64,000 nt of DNA from Rhodococcus tukisamuensis NBRC 100609 (GCF_001894985.1 NZ_BCXG01000003.1:248001-312000); one strand, 5' to 3'; positions 25,765 to 35,302 are shown, counted from the first letter of the stretch. Notes: generated from the sequence alone by a model not told the origin. Program-made: numbers and translations.

Positions 25765-27185
25765 AAACCAATAGTCAGGTGATCGAGTCGCGGACCCCCA
25801 CGCCCACTCGGATCGGCCCACTCCTCGCGGTCCTGTCGGGGGCGGCCTTCGTCGCCAGCCTCGACCTGTTCGTCGTGAACGTCGCGTTCGACGACATCGC
25901 CGAGAGCTACCCCGGACACTCACTCGGCCAACTGAGTTGGGTTCTCAACGGCTACGCGATCGTGTTCGCCGCGCTGCTCGTCCCGATGGGGCGGTGGGCC
26001 GACCGGGTGGGCCGGCGACGCGGCTTCCTCCTCGGCCTCGCGCTGTTCACCGCCGCCAGCGCGGCCTGCGCGCTGAGCCCGACGCTCTGGCTGCTCGTCG
26101 TCGCCCGACTGCTCCAGGCGGTGGGTGCCGCGGCCCTGACGCCGTCGAGCCTGGGCCTGCTGGTCAGCACGGTTCCCGAGGCGAAACGCGCAGGGGCGGT
26201 ACGGATCTGGGCGGCATCCGGCGCCGCGGCGGCAGCGCTCGGTCCGGTGGTCGGCGGACTCCTGGTCGAGGCGTCGTGGCGCTGGGTGTTCCTGATCAAC
26301 ATCCCGATCGGCATCGCCTTCCTGGTGGCCGCGACTCGGATCGTGCCGGCCACCCACCCGGACCCCGACGACCGCCCGCTCGACCTGTTCGGCGCGGCCC
26401 TGCTGACCGGCGGCATCGGCGCGCTGTCCCTCGGCCTGGTCCAGGGTCCCGACTGGGGTTGGACCGATCCGCGAATCCTCGGCGCCTTCGTGGGCGCCCT
26501 CGTGGCGGTCGCGGGGTTCTGGCTGCGCAACACCCGGCGCCCGGCGCCGCTGATCGAGCCGGCACTGCTCCGGGTACGCACGTTCGCGTGGTCGAATGCG
26601 ACCGCGCTGGCCTTCAGTGCCGCCTTCGCGGCCGGACTGCTGGCGAACATCCTTTGGCTGCAACGGGTCTGGGACTACTCGGCCCTGCCTACCGGGCTGG
26701 CCATCGCGCCCGGCCCCCTGCTCGTCCCGGTGTTCGCGATGGTGGGCCAGCGGCTCTCGAAGCGGTACGCACCCGGCACCATAGCCGCCGCCGGGTGCGC
26801 GCTGTGGGCCGCGGGCACCGCGCTGATCCTCGTCTCCGTCGGCCCCGACCCGAGCTACGCGACGCAGATCCTGCCGGGCTGGCTGATCGCCGGAGTTGGT
26901 GTGGGACTTGCCCTGCCGACCATCCTGTCCGCGGCCACCGCGACCCTGCCGCCGGACCGCGCCGCCACCGGAAGCGCCGTCGTCAACATGAGCAGGCAGA
27001 TCGGCTCGGTTCTCGGGGTGAGTCTGCTCGTCGCCGTCCTCACCGTCGACCCTGCCGCGGGCTACGACGCCACCCACAGCGCGTTCCGGACGGCGTGGTG
27101 GCTGATCGTCGCGGTGGCCGTCGTCGCGGCGCTCGCCTCGACCGGCATGAACTCCCCCACCCACGATCCGGAGGCAAGGCGATGA
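25761..27185 (+). CDS. DHA2-family MFS exporter
   Basis: A 474-residue membrane protein with about 14 helices: FVASLDLFVVNVAFDDI in TM1, PMGRWADRVGRRRGFL as the MFS loop, and ARLLQAVGAAALTPSSLGLL near TM4. This group exports drugs or toxic metabolites. The ATG at 25761 is chosen; an in-frame GTG at 25743 would add 6 residues. No clear ribosome site exists for either, so translation may be leaderless. The stop overlaps the next gene (ATGA). Control by the divergent HxlR protein is likely. Confidence 0.9.
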   Translation: METNSQVIESRTPTPTRIGPLLAVLSGAAFVASLDLFVVNVAFDDIAESYPGHSLGQLSWVLNGYAIVFAALLVPMGRWADRVGRRRGFLLGLALFTAASAACALSPTLWLLVVARLLQAVGAAALTPSSLGLLVSTVPEAKRAGAVRIWAASGAAAAALGPVVGGLLVEASWRWVFLINIPIGIAFLVAATRIVPATHPDPDDRPLDLFGAALLTGGIGALSLGLVQGPDWGWTDPRILGAFVGALVAVAGFWLRNTRRPAPLIEPALLRVRTFAWSNATALAFSAAFAAGLLANILWLQRVWDYSALPTGLAIAPGPLLVPVFAMVGQRLSKRYAPGTIAAAGCALWAAGTALILVSVGPDPSYATQILPGWLIAGVGVGLALPTILSAATATLPPDRAATGSAVVNMSRQIGSVLGVSLLVAVLTVDPAAGYDATHSAFRTAWWLIVAVAVVAALASTGMNSPTHDPEARR

Positions 27186-27922
27186 CGTCGACAACCGCAC
27201 CCACGTACAGCGTCGAGTTCGATTCCAGCTGGCGCAGTTTCGACGGCATCCACGGCGGGCTCGTCGTCGCGACGATGCTCCGGGCGGCCGCCGAGGCCAC
27301 GGGGGCCGTGCCGGCCGCGGTCAGTGCGCATTTCACCCGGCCCGTCCCGCCCGGCCCGGCGGAACTGACGACCGGTCGCGAGCACGGCGGAGGCACCGTG
27401 AGTTCACTGGTATCCCTGTCCGGCGCGGCGCTCGCGCTGGTGCGGCTGACCCGGGACCCGGGCGCGGTGACCCTGCCCGCCGCGGTGGTCGAGCCGAGCC
27501 CCACCGCCCCCGAGGCCACCGAGCGCCTGCGGATCCCGGTCGACTTCGTCCCGTTCTCCCAGCATCTCGACATCCGGCCGATCAACGACGCGCGGCCGTT
27601 CGCCGGCGGCGACGTCCCCGAGTTCGACGTCTGGATCCGCCTCGATCCATCGATCGGGTTCACCGGGGCCGAGCTCGCCGCGGTGCTGCTCGACGCCCTT
27701 CCGCCCGCGCTCTACGCCACCCGCACCACGCCGGTCCCCATCCCCACCGCCGAGTTCAGCGCGCACTTCGTGCCGACCGTCCGCTCCGGTTCGCCGTGGC
27801 ACCGGCTCCGGCACCGCACCGTGTGGGCGACCGACACGCTGTGCGTCGACGAGACCGAGCTGTTCACCGACGACGGCCGGCTCGCCGCCCAGGCCCGGCA
27901 GCTGCGCCGGATACTCGGGTGA
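27182..27922 (+). CDS. Acyl-CoA thioesterase, double hotdog (TesB-like)
   Basis: A 246-residue thioesterase-superfamily protein: a WRSFDGIHGGLVVATMLRAAAE helix, SAHFTRPVPPGPAEL strands in the first hotdog, and a second hotdog from about residue 130 to the end (EFSAHFVPTV, DETELFTDDGRLAAQARQLRRIL). It probably hydrolyses acyl-CoA esters. The ATG overlaps the stop of the upstream exporter, so it is translated with it. The pairing of a thioesterase with an exporter suggests export of a released acid, which is speculation. Confidence 0.83.
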   Translation: MTSTTAPTYSVEFDSSWRSFDGIHGGLVVATMLRAAAEATGAVPAAVSAHFTRPVPPGPAELTTGREHGGGTVSSLVSLSGAALALVRLTRDPGAVTLPAAVVEPSPTAPEATERLRIPVDFVPFSQHLDIRPINDARPFAGGDVPEFDVWIRLDPSIGFTGAELAAVLLDALPPALYATRTTPVPIPTAEFSAHFVPTVRSGSPWHRLRHRTVWATDTLCVDETELFTDDGRLAAQARQLRRILG

Positions 27923-27949
27923 CCTGCCGCGGAGGCGGACAATGGGGCC

Positions 27950-28372
27950 ATGACCGAACGGAAGCCCCCGGACGTCCCCTTCGAGTCGTGGGTGGAGCGG
28001 CAGATCCGTGTCGCGCAGGAACGCGGCGAGTTCGACAACCTGCCGGGCGCCGGACAGCCGATCCCCCACCTCGGTGACGACGACGAACTGTGGTGGGTGA
28101 AGAACAAGCTGAAGCGCGAGGGTCTGTCGACGGAGGCGCTGCTGCCGCCGTCACTTCAGCTACGACGTGAAGCCGCGCGGCTGCCCGACACGGTCGCGGA
28201 CCTGCCGACGGAGTCGGCGGTGCGCGAGGTGGTCGCCGACCTCAACCGCCGCATCGCCGCCCACCTGCTCGCACCGAGCGGGCCCCTGGTGCCGGTCCAC
28301 ACCGTCGACGCCGACGAGGCGGTCGCGGCCTGGCGCGCGAGCCGGGGCGGCGGCGGTCCCCGGGGCAAGTGA
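27950..28372 (+). CDS. DUF1992 (DnaJ homologue subfamily C member 28-like) protein
   Basis: A 140-residue protein with the DUF1992 core: FESWVERQIRVAQERGEFDNLPGAGQPI, then a DELWWVKNKLKREGLS stretch near residue 45 and a helical tail. The family is widespread and its role is unknown; in eukaryotes the domain occurs with J-domain proteins. It lies 27 bases after the thioesterase stop and may share its transcript. A bidirectional hairpin follows. Confidence 0.9.
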   Translation: MTERKPPDVPFESWVERQIRVAQERGEFDNLPGAGQPIPHLGDDDELWWVKNKLKREGLSTEALLPPSLQLRREAARLPDTVADLPTESAVREVVADLNRRIAAHLLAPSGPLVPVHTVDADEAVAAWRASRGGGGPRGK

Positions 28373-28383
28373 CGGGGCAGGCG

Positions 28384-28430
28384 GTTTCGGCAGGATGACC
28401 CCCGCTTTCCGGGGCTGATCCTGCCGAAAC
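28384..28430. terminator. Bidirectional terminator between the DUF1992 and LLM genes
   Basis: GTTTCGGCAGGAT (28384-28396) and ATCCTGCCGAAAC (28418-28430) are perfect inverted arms, and an inner CCCC/GGGG pair lies in the loop. The element sits between two converging genes. Confidence 0.7.
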
Positions 28431-28435
28431 GCGGG

Positions 28436-29317
28436 TCAGGACAGGCCGAGCCGGGCCGAGCACTCCGCCATCTCGTCGAGGACCGCCTCGAAGGTCGTCG
28501 CGCGGCGCGAGGCCGACAGCAGGATCCGGTCCGAGCCGAGCGAGTTCGCCCAGTCGATCTTCGACTCGTCCATCCTCGGCAGCACGTGGCCGAGTACGAG
28601 CGCCACCTCGGCCGGGTCGCGGCCGGCGTCCGACGCGGCGGACCGCATCAACGCGACCGCCGCGTCCAGGTCGTCCCCGCCGAGCCCGAGCGGCTGGAAA
28701 CCGTTGCCGAGGCGTCCCGCCCGCCGCGCCGCCGCCTTGCTGTGCCCGCCGATGTAGAGCGGCACCCCGGACTCACGCACCGGCTTCGGGTACGAGTACG
28801 CCCGCGCGAACCGGTAGTACTCGCCGTCGAAGCCGACGCCGTCTGCCCCTCCGGACCACAGCGCCCGCATCACCGCGACCGCCTCGTCGGCCATCTTGCC
28901 GCGGCGCTCGAAGTCGCCGCCGCAGGCCTCGACCTCCTCGCGCATCCACCCCATGCCGAGGCAGATCCGCAGCCGGCCGCCGGAGAGCCGGTCCAGCGTC
29001 GCCAGCCGCTTGGCCAGCACCACCGGGTTGTGGTTCGGCAGCACCAGGACCCCGGTCGCGAGCCCCAGCGTGCTGGTCGCGCCCGCCACGAAGGACAGCA
29101 GCTCCAGCGGGTCCGGCAACGGGCAGTCGTCAGGCAGGTGCGACTTGCCCGTCGGCGAGTACGGGTACTCGCTGCCCGTGTCGCCGATGACCACGGCGTG
29201 CTCGACCGCGGAGATCTCGTCGAAGCCCAGCGACTCTGCCGCGCGGGCGAATTCGAGCATCCGGTCCGGGTCCCCGGCCACGCCCAACTCCACCGGAACC
29301 ACTACGCCGAGCTTCAA
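28436..29317 (-). CDS. LLM-class F420-dependent oxidoreductase
   Basis: A 293-residue luciferase-like (TIM-barrel) oxidoreductase of the type that uses F420 in mycobacteria and relatives. Markers are LKLGVVVPVELGVAGDPDRM at the start, GFDEISAVEHAVVIGD, TSTLGLATGVLVLPNHNPVVLAKRLATLDRLSGGRLRICLGMGW and VPLYIGGHSKAAARRAGRLGNGF. The start is a TTG at 29317, preceded by GAGAGGA at proper spacing; a longer upstream frame has no similarity. It is last in a leftward series after a FadD17-like ligase. Substrate unknown. Confidence 0.88.
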   Translation of the reverse strand: MKLGVVVPVELGVAGDPDRMLEFARAAESLGFDEISAVEHAVVIGDTGSEYPYSPTGKSHLPDDCPLPDPLELLSFVAGATSTLGLATGVLVLPNHNPVVLAKRLATLDRLSGGRLRICLGMGWMREEVEACGGDFERRGKMADEAVAVMRALWSGGADGVGFDGEYYRFARAYSYPKPVRESGVPLYIGGHSKAAARRAGRLGNGFQPLGLGGDDLDAAVALMRSAASDAGRDPAEVALVLGHVLPRMDESKIDWANSLGSDRILLSASRRATTFEAVLDEMAECSARLGLS

Positions 29318-29344
29318 CGGGACATCCTCTCGTCGGGCGAGGCG

Positions 29345-29406
29345 GCTCCGCGCCCATGCGCACTCCTGGTAGCTCCAGCTACCAGAACGGCGCACAGGCG
29401 CGGAGC
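29345..29406. terminator. Nested palindrome downstream of the FadD17-like gene
   Basis: Outer arms GCTCCGCGCC (29345-29354) and GGCGCGGAGC (29397-29406) enclose a second perfect dyad TGGTAGCT-CC-AGCTACCA (29367-29384). The element begins 2 bases after the ligase stop (minus strand) and precedes the LLM gene, so it may be a partial terminator or an RNA-stability structure between the two genes. Confidence 0.5.
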
Positions 29407-29408
29407 GC

Positions 29409-31103
29409 CTACAGGAAGCGCTGGCGGCCGAAGCTGACGAACTCGGCCTCCAGTGCGGTCTTGTCATCCTCGGTCATCGCCCGGTACTCGACGCCGCCGC
29501 GTCCCTCCCAGCGGTACACCGGTTCCCCGGTGCGCCACTTCTCGGCCTGCAACTCGCGCTTGAGCACCTTGTTCGAGCCGGTCACCGGTAGGTTCGTCGA
29601 CACCCGCAGGAACCGCGGCGTCGCCTTGCTGCCCAGGTCCGCCTGCCCGTCCAGGTAGGACGCGAACTCGGCCGCGTCGAACTTCTCCAGGTCCGCCACC
29701 TCGATCGCGGCCATCACCTGGTCGCCGGAGCGCGGGTCCGGAATCGCGTACACGCCGGTCGCGATGACCGCCGGATGCCTGCGCAGCACCCGCTCGATCA
29801 TCAACGCGGAGGTGTTCTCGCCGTCGACGCGGATCCAGTCGCCCTTGCGGCCGGCGAAGTACAGGAAGCCCGCCTCGTCGACGTAGCCGAGATCGCCGGT
29901 CCAGTACCAGCCGTGCCTGATCCGCTCGGCGTCCGCGACGTCGTTCTTGTAGTAGCCCTCGAACGCACGGGCGCCCTCCTTGTTGATCATCTCGCCGATC
30001 GCCGCGTCCGGGTTCAGTACCCGGCCGTGCTCGTCGAGGATCGCGCGGGCGCACTCCTCCCGGGTCTCCGGGTTCACCACCGCGATGCCCTCGTGCGCGG
30101 GCCGGCCGAGCGCGCCCTCCGGGGCCGCCGGGTCGAGCTTGACGGACCCGGCCCCCTCGCTCGAGCCGTAGCCCTCGAACAGTTCGGCGCCGAAGCGGCG
30201 GACGAACTCGACCTTGTCCTCGGGCGAGGCCTCGGTGCCGAACGCCCGGACCAGGGTGTTGTCGATGTCGCTCGGCGTCTCCGGCGTCGCCATCAGGTAG
30301 CCGAGCGCCTTGCCGACGTAGGTGAAGAAGGTGGCGCCGTAGAACTTGACGTCCGGCAGGAACCCGGAGGCCGAGAACTTCCGGGTCAGGCACACGGTGG
30401 CGCCGTTCGCCAGCGCCGGCGCCCACAGCGCCATCAGCGCGTTGCCGTGGAAGAGCGGCATGCAGCAGTAGTCCACGTCCTCCCGGACGTGCCCGTACTT
30501 GACGGAGTTCGAGTAGGCGAGCCGGGCCAGCCGGCCCTGGCTGCACTTGACGCCCTTCGACATGCCGGTGGTGCCGGAAGTGAACAGCAGCAACATCAGC
30601 GTGGACTCGTCGACGTCCGGCTCGATCACCGGCCGGTCCACCGTGTGCGCGGCCAGCCGGTAGGAGTACGCCGGGTCGTCGACCAGCAGGAACCGGTCCG
30701 GCTCCAGCCCGAGGTCCAGCTCACGCAGCTTCGCCATGCCGGCCGAGTCGGTGACGATCAGCTGGCAGTCGACGTACCGGATCTCGGCCTCGAGTTCGGT
30801 CGCGCCGCGGGTCGGGTTGATGCCGACGATCGTCGCGCCGGACAGTGCCGCGCCGCCGAGCCAGAACAGGAAGTCCGGCACGTTCTCGAGCAGGACACCG
30901 ATGTGGAAGGGTCCCTCGCGGCGCAGCGACTTGGCCAGGGCGCCGCGGGCGGCCGACTCGCAGACCACCTCGTCCCAGGTCCAGTCCTGCTCACGGGTGC
31001 GCACGCCCAGGCGCTGGTCGCCTAGGCGGTCCAGCAGCATTTCGGCGATGGTGGCGCGTTCCAACTTGACTCCTGTACTGGTGACCTCGGTTGCGCCCGT
31101 CAT
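29409..31103 (-). CDS. FadD17-like steroid/fatty acyl-CoA synthetase
   Basis: A 564-residue AMP-forming acyl-CoA ligase. Motifs in order: LLFTSGTTGMSKGVKCS (ATP/AMP), YCCMPLFHGNALMALWAPAL, ATFFTYVGKALGYLMATPE, YGSSEGAGSV, WYWTGDLGYVDEAGFLYFAGR and WIRVDGENTSA, and the C-terminal Lys in NKVLKREL. The VKCS, YVGK-LSYLxATPE and VDGEN variants recall M. tuberculosis FadD17 (Rv3506), a KstR-regulated ligase activating C5-side-chain steroid acids. The ATG at 31103 overlaps the stop of the fragment gene upstream. The assignment to steroid acids is by resemblance and context. Confidence 0.87.
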   Translation of the reverse strand: MTGATEVTSTGVKLERATIAEMLLDRLGDQRLGVRTREQDWTWDEVVCESAARGALAKSLRREGPFHIGVLLENVPDFLFWLGGAALSGATIVGINPTRGATELEAEIRYVDCQLIVTDSAGMAKLRELDLGLEPDRFLLVDDPAYSYRLAAHTVDRPVIEPDVDESTLMLLLFTSGTTGMSKGVKCSQGRLARLAYSNSVKYGHVREDVDYCCMPLFHGNALMALWAPALANGATVCLTRKFSASGFLPDVKFYGATFFTYVGKALGYLMATPETPSDIDNTLVRAFGTEASPEDKVEFVRRFGAELFEGYGSSEGAGSVKLDPAAPEGALGRPAHEGIAVVNPETREECARAILDEHGRVLNPDAAIGEMINKEGARAFEGYYKNDVADAERIRHGWYWTGDLGYVDEAGFLYFAGRKGDWIRVDGENTSALMIERVLRRHPAVIATGVYAIPDPRSGDQVMAAIEVADLEKFDAAEFASYLDGQADLGSKATPRFLRVSTNLPVTGSNKVLKRELQAEKWRTGEPVYRWEGRGGVEYRAMTEDDKTALEAEFVSFGRQRFL

Positions 31104-31378
31104 CACGCGGGCACCGGGTGGTTGGCGGGCTTCGGGTCGAGCACGCAGTGGGTGCCACCGTAGATGGCGCACATGCACATGTCGTGCGTAGTCATGCCGA
31201 CTCGGCCCGCCGCCGGCCTACGATGGAAATCGATGAGCTCGTCGGTCATCAACCCCTTCGGGGTCAGGCCCGCGAACGTCGCGGCCTTGACGGCGCGGTT
31301 GCGCCGGGTCAGCAGACCCGACGTCGCGGGGGCCAACGGGCCCGGCGCCTTGAGCCTGGGCGGGTCGATATCGGTCAT
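31103..31378 (-). pseudogene. Truncated Old Yellow Enzyme-type oxidoreductase fragment
   Basis: A 91-codon reading frame. The first ~74 residues match the N-terminus of NADH:flavin oxidoreductases (RNRAVKAATFAGLTPKGLMTDELIDFHRRPAAGRVGMTT), a region that normally continues for another 300 or more residues. After GMTT the text changes to an unrelated Cys-rich tail (HDMCMCAIYGGTHC) that ends in a stop. No frameshift is needed, so an internal deletion joined two genes or a short new gene arose. GAGGAG precedes the ATG, so it may still be expressed, and its stop overlaps the FadD start. Confidence 0.6.
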
Positions 31379-31530
31379 GACAACTCCTCGTACTGCAATT
31401 TGTCCCGACGCTATCGACGCCGTGCGCGGGCCAGCGGCCGAGTCTCGGTCAGTGGAAAAGCCTTCCGCACGGGTGGGTACCCGTGACATGTTCTGTGCAG
31501 TTCGCGCGCTCGAGAAAGGCACTTCCACCT

Positions 31531-33192
31531 ATGACCACTGCCGCTGACCAGCAGGCCTTCCTGGCCTCCGTCATGACCCGACTGACCGGACCGGCCGCCC
31601 CGTTCGAGCTCGTCGAGGAAGACGTGCTCGGCGCCCGGATGCCCGTCATGCGTCACCGCGGCCGGGCGGTCCACGAGCTGCTCAGCGCCTCCGCGGTGTA
31701 CGGCGACCGCGACTACCTGGTCACCGCGGACCGCCGAATGTCCTTCACCGAGCACGCCGACACGGTCGCGGCGTTCGCCGCGGTGCTGTGCGAGGACTAC
31801 GGCGTCGGCGCCGGCGATCGGGTCGCGATTCTCGCCGCCAACACCATCGAGTGGGTCGTCGCCTTCTGGGCCACCCAGGCGCTCGGCGCCGTCACCGTCG
31901 GCCTCAACGCCTGGTGGGTGCCCCGCGAGATCGAGTACGGCCTGCAGCTCAGCACGCCCAAGGTGGTCGTCGCCGACGCCAAGCGCGCCGCCCTGCTGGC
32001 CCAGGCGGACACCGACGCCCCGGTGGTCACCATGGAAGAGGACATGCCGCGGCTGATCGCGTCCCGCGCGGGCAGCGAGCTGAGGGTCACCGAGGTCGAC
32101 GAGGACGACCCGTCCGTCATCCTGTTCACCAGCGGAACCAGCGGAAAGCCCAAGGGCGCCTTGCACTCCCAGCGCAACCTGCTGGCGGTGTCCGACTACC
32201 ACCGTTACAGCGACGCACTCGCACTCGCCTTCGCCGGCCGGGACTACGACCCGGCCGTGCCGAGCGATCTGCGCTACCTGCTGACCTCCCCCCTCTTCCA
32301 CATCGCCAGCCTCCACAACCTCGTGGTGCCGCGGCTGGCGACGGGCAGCGCCGTGGTGCTCTACCAGGGCTCCTTCGACGTGGACCGGGTCCTCGGCCTC
32401 GTCGAGCGGGAGCGGGTCACCAACTGGGGCGCGGTGCCGACGATGGCGTCGCGGCTGATCGAGCACGGCAATGTCCGCAAGTACGACACCTCGTCGCTGA
32501 CCGCGTTCTCCCTGGCCTCAGCCCCGTCCTCGGTGGCGTTCAAGGAGCGACTGCGCGAGGAGGTGCCGTTCGCGCACGACGCCCTGGTCGACAGCTACGG
32601 CCTGACCGAGTGTGGCACCGCCATCGCCGTCGCACTCCCGGCCGACATCGACTCGTTCCCGGGCACCCTCGGCCGGCCTGTCTTCGGTGTCGCGTTAGAG
32701 ATCCGGGACCCGCTGGGAGCGAAGGTCGCCGACGGCGTCGAGGGCGAGGTGTGCGTGCGGAGCCCGTACGTCATGCTCGGCTACTGGCAGAACCCGGAGG
32801 CGACGGCCTCGTCCATCGACAAGGGCCGCTGGCTGCACACCGGCGACTTCGGCAAGGTGGTGGACGGCCGGCTGAGCCTCACCGGACGGCGCTCCGACCT
32901 GATCCTGCGCGGCGGCGAGAACATCTACCCCACCGAGATCGAGCAGTGCCTCGACGAGCATCCCGACGTGGTCGAGTGCGCGGTCGTCGGCGAGGCGCAC
33001 CCCGACCTCGGCCAGGAGGTCGCCGCGATCGTGGTGGTCGCCAACGGCGGCACCGTGAACGAGGACGAGCTGCGGCAGTTCGCGGCCGAGCGGCTGTCCT
33101 ACTTCAAGGTGCCGTCCCGGTGGCGCCTGACCACCGAGCCGTTGCCGCGCAACGCGACCGGCAAGATGGCCCGCGGCAAGATCGCGCTGTAG
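31531..33192 (+). CDS. Acyl-CoA synthetase (AMP-forming)
   Basis: A 553-residue class I adenylate-forming ligase: [87 protein letters not shown], and the C-terminal catalytic Lys in [11 protein letters not shown]. The family activates carboxylic acids to acyl-CoA. The neighbours (LLM and NTF2-fold genes downstream, FadD17-like gene divergent) suggest a sterol or other complex acid, but the substrate cannot be read. The ATG at 31531 is used; the longer frame begins with unrelated residues. Confidence 0.88.
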   Translation: MTTAADQQAFLASVMTRLTGPAAPFELVEEDVLGARMPVMRHRGRAVHELLSASAVYGDRDYLVTADRRMSFTEHADTVAAFAAVLCEDYGVGAGDRVAILAANTIEWVVAFWATQALGAVTVGLNAWWVPREIEYGLQLSTPKVVVADAKRAALLAQADTDAPVVTMEEDMPRLIASRAGSELRVTEVDEDDPSVILFTSGTSGKPKGALHSQRNLLAVSDYHRYSDALALAFAGRDYDPAVPSDLRYLLTSPLFHIASLHNLVVPRLATGSAVVLYQGSFDVDRVLGLVERERVTNWGAVPTMASRLIEHGNVRKYDTSSLTAFSLASAPSSVAFKERLREEVPFAHDALVDSYGLTECGTAIAVALPADIDSFPGTLGRPVFGVALEIRDPLGAKVADGVEGEVCVRSPYVMLGYWQNPEATASSIDKGRWLHTGDFGKVVDGRLSLTGRRSDLILRGGENIYPTEIEQCLDEHPDVVECAVVGEAHPDLGQEVAAIVVVANGGTVNEDELRQFAAERLSYFKVPSRWRLTTEPLPRNATGKMARGKIAL

Positions 33193-33200
33193 CGGCCACG

Positions 33201-33695
33201 GTGGACATCCGGCACACGATCGAGCGGCTGGCCGCGACCGAGGCGATCCGCGACCTGATCTTCCAGTACTCGCACCTGGTCGACCTCGGCGCGCTGGCCG
33301 AGGTGTCGGAGCTGTTCGCCGACGCCGTCTACGGCCAGTGCGACGGCGCGGGCGTCCCGGTCGGCACACCCATCGACCGGGACGCTCGCGCCGTGCGCGC
33401 GGCCAACGAGGCGTTCATCAAGATGCACGGCGACCCAGCCTCGCCGCGTACCAAACACGTCACCACCAACGTGCGGATCACCGTGGCGGACAGCAACACC
33501 GAGGCCTCCTCGCTGGCCTATGTCACGGTGCTGCAGGCGGCCGGGAACCTCTCGCTGCAGCCGATCCTCACCGGCCGCTACTTCGACAGGTTCGCGCTCG
33601 TCGACGGGCGGTGGCGATTCACCCAGCGGTTGTGCTGCATCGACCACACCGGTGACCTCACCGAGCACGCCAGACGACCGCTGCACCGGGACTGA
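33201..33695 (+). CDS. NTF2-fold (SnoaL-like) protein
   Basis: A 164-residue protein with a SnoaL_4-type start (TIERLAATEAIRDLIFQYSHLVDLGALAEVSELFAD) and the typical late strands (ILTGRYFDRFALVDGRWRFTQRLCCIDHTGDL). The GTG at 33201 follows the synthetase stop by 8 bases. The long open frame upstream in the same register is a shadow of the synthetase. Probably co-transcribed with the synthetase and the LLM gene; function unknown, possibly an isomerase or dehydratase. Confidence 0.8.
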   Translation: MDIRHTIERLAATEAIRDLIFQYSHLVDLGALAEVSELFADAVYGQCDGAGVPVGTPIDRDARAVRAANEAFIKMHGDPASPRTKHVTTNVRITVADSNTEASSLAYVTVLQAAGNLSLQPILTGRYFDRFALVDGRWRFTQRLCCIDHTGDLTEHARRPLHRD

Positions 33696-33705
33696 GGGAC
33701 CGGGC

Positions 33706-34611
33706 ATGCAGGTAGGGCTCAACGTCCTGGAGGCCGAGAAGCTCTTCGGCGGCGCGATCCGGCCGGTGATCGAGCTGGCCGCGCTGGCCGACCGCACCGG
33801 AGTCGACCTGATCTCCACCGGGGATCATCTCGGCTTCAACGCGACTGCGCACGCCGAACGCGTTTCCGCACACGGATTTCCGTTCGCCCTCGACCAGCCC
33901 TGGTACGAGCCGGTCTCCCTGCTCTCGGCCGTCGCCGCCGTCACCGAGCGCACCCGGCTGGGGGTTTCCGTACTGATCGCCACGGTGCGACCTCCGGCGC
34001 TGCTGGCCAAGCAGCTCGCCACCCTGGACGCGCTGTCCGGCGGCCGGGTGTCGATCGGCCTGGGCGTCGGCTGGCAGGAGGCGGAGTACAACGCCGTGGG
34101 CATGCCCTTCGACGCCCGCTTCGGCCGGATGGAGGACACGGTGCGCGCCTGCCGCGAACTGTGGACACGTGCACCCGCCACCTTCACCGGTCGCGAGTTC
34201 GCGTTCGAGGACTTCCACTCGCTGCCGTTCCCGGTCCAGGAGCGGGTGCCGGTGCTGTTCGGGTTCGGCCCCAGCAAGCGGAACTTCGGCCGGATCGCCC
34301 GGGTGGCCGACGGGTGGACCGTCAACCCCACCGACATGGCCTCGTTCCCGCAGGACGTTGCGCTGCTGCGCGAGTGCTTCGCCGAGCACGGACGCGACCC
34401 ACTCTCGCCGCGGATCCAGGTCTCGGTGACCCCCGAACGCACGGTGGGCGGCGAGGTGGACCTGGACGCGACCGGCGAGCAGGCACTGCGCTGGCATGAC
34501 GCCGGCGCCACCGTGGTCGTGTTCCGGCCCGCGGCGTTCCAGACCGCGGCAGAGGATCTTCCCGAACTCCTCGACTGGATGGTAGGCCTGAAGTCGAACG
34601 CCTCCGCGTAG
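33706..34611 (+). CDS. LLM-class F420-dependent oxidoreductase
   Basis: A 301-residue luciferase-like oxidoreductase: MQVGLNVLEAEKLFGGAIRPVIELAALADRTGVDLISTGDHLGF gives the first barrel strands, TRLGVSVLIATVRPPALLAKQLATLDALSGGRVSIGLGVGWQEAEY is the family core, and VPVLFGFGPSKRNFGRIARVADGW follows. It starts 11 bases after the NTF2-fold gene. It is a paralogue of the LLM protein at 28436-29317 and may perform an F420-dependent reduction or dehydrogenation on the same pathway. Confidence 0.88.
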   Translation: MQVGLNVLEAEKLFGGAIRPVIELAALADRTGVDLISTGDHLGFNATAHAERVSAHGFPFALDQPWYEPVSLLSAVAAVTERTRLGVSVLIATVRPPALLAKQLATLDALSGGRVSIGLGVGWQEAEYNAVGMPFDARFGRMEDTVRACRELWTRAPATFTGREFAFEDFHSLPFPVQERVPVLFGFGPSKRNFGRIARVADGWTVNPTDMASFPQDVALLRECFAEHGRDPLSPRIQVSVTPERTVGGEVDLDATGEQALRWHDAGATVVVFRPAAFQTAAEDLPELLDWMVGLKSNASA

Positions 34612-34639
34612 GCGTTCGGCGGAACGAGAGGCAGAATCC

Positions 34640-35197
34640 ATGACCCTGGCAGACAACGGTTTCGACGCGCGAGCGCTCGGCGAGCTGCTGGACAAGCAGG
34701 CCATCTACGAGGTGGTGATGCGGTACTGCCGTGGCATCGACCGCCTCGACTACGACCTGGTGCGCGGCGCGTACCACCCGGACGGCATCGACCACCACAC
34801 CGGATTCGACGGCAGTGTCGAGGAGTTCATCGAGTGGGTGCGCCCCAAGCTGTCCGTCATCGGTGGCACCATGCACCACATCGGCAACCACCTGGTGGAG
34901 CTCCACGGCGACTGGGCGATCAGCGAGTCCTACTCCACCGCAACGCATTGGGGCGGCCCCGAGGGTGTCGGCATGATCAACTTCACCAGTGGTTGCCGCT
35001 ACGTGGACCTGATGGAACGCCGCGACGGCCGGTGGGCCATCACCGAGCGCTGGGCAGTCCGCGAGTGGACCCGCTCCGACGCCGGCCGGCTCGCCGAACC
35101 AGAGAGCGCCGGCCCCCGAGGTCGACGGGACGGCACCGATCCGCTCGATGCGCTGCGCGCCCGTGAGGCAGGTAGGACCGGTGCCGTCCCGCAGTAG
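34640..35197 (+). CDS. NTF2-fold (SnoaL-like) protein
   Basis: A 185-residue SnoaL_4-like protein: LDKQAIYEVVMRYCRGIDRLDYDLVRGAYHPDGIDHHTGFDGSVEEFIEWV is the typical N-terminal helix pair with an HH motif, followed by MHHIGNHLVEL and RYVDLMERRDGRWAITERWAVREW. The last 35 residues are polar and probably disordered. It follows the LLM gene by 28 bases in the same direction. The His/Asp-rich pocket resembles dehydratase/isomerase members; no reaction can be assigned. Confidence 0.85.
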   Translation: MTLADNGFDARALGELLDKQAIYEVVMRYCRGIDRLDYDLVRGAYHPDGIDHHTGFDGSVEEFIEWVRPKLSVIGGTMHHIGNHLVELHGDWAISESYSTATHWGGPEGVGMINFTSGCRYVDLMERRDGRWAITERWAVREWTRSDAGRLAEPESAGPRGRRDGTDPLDALRAREAGRTGAVPQ

Positions 35198-35302
35198 CCG
35201 TCAGTGTCGGCAGAATGGGTCGACGGGCGTTGGTGAATCACCCACAGTTGTCCAGCGCCGACCTCGCCAAGCACCCTCCACGACTGCCGCGGCGACCGAC
35301 TG

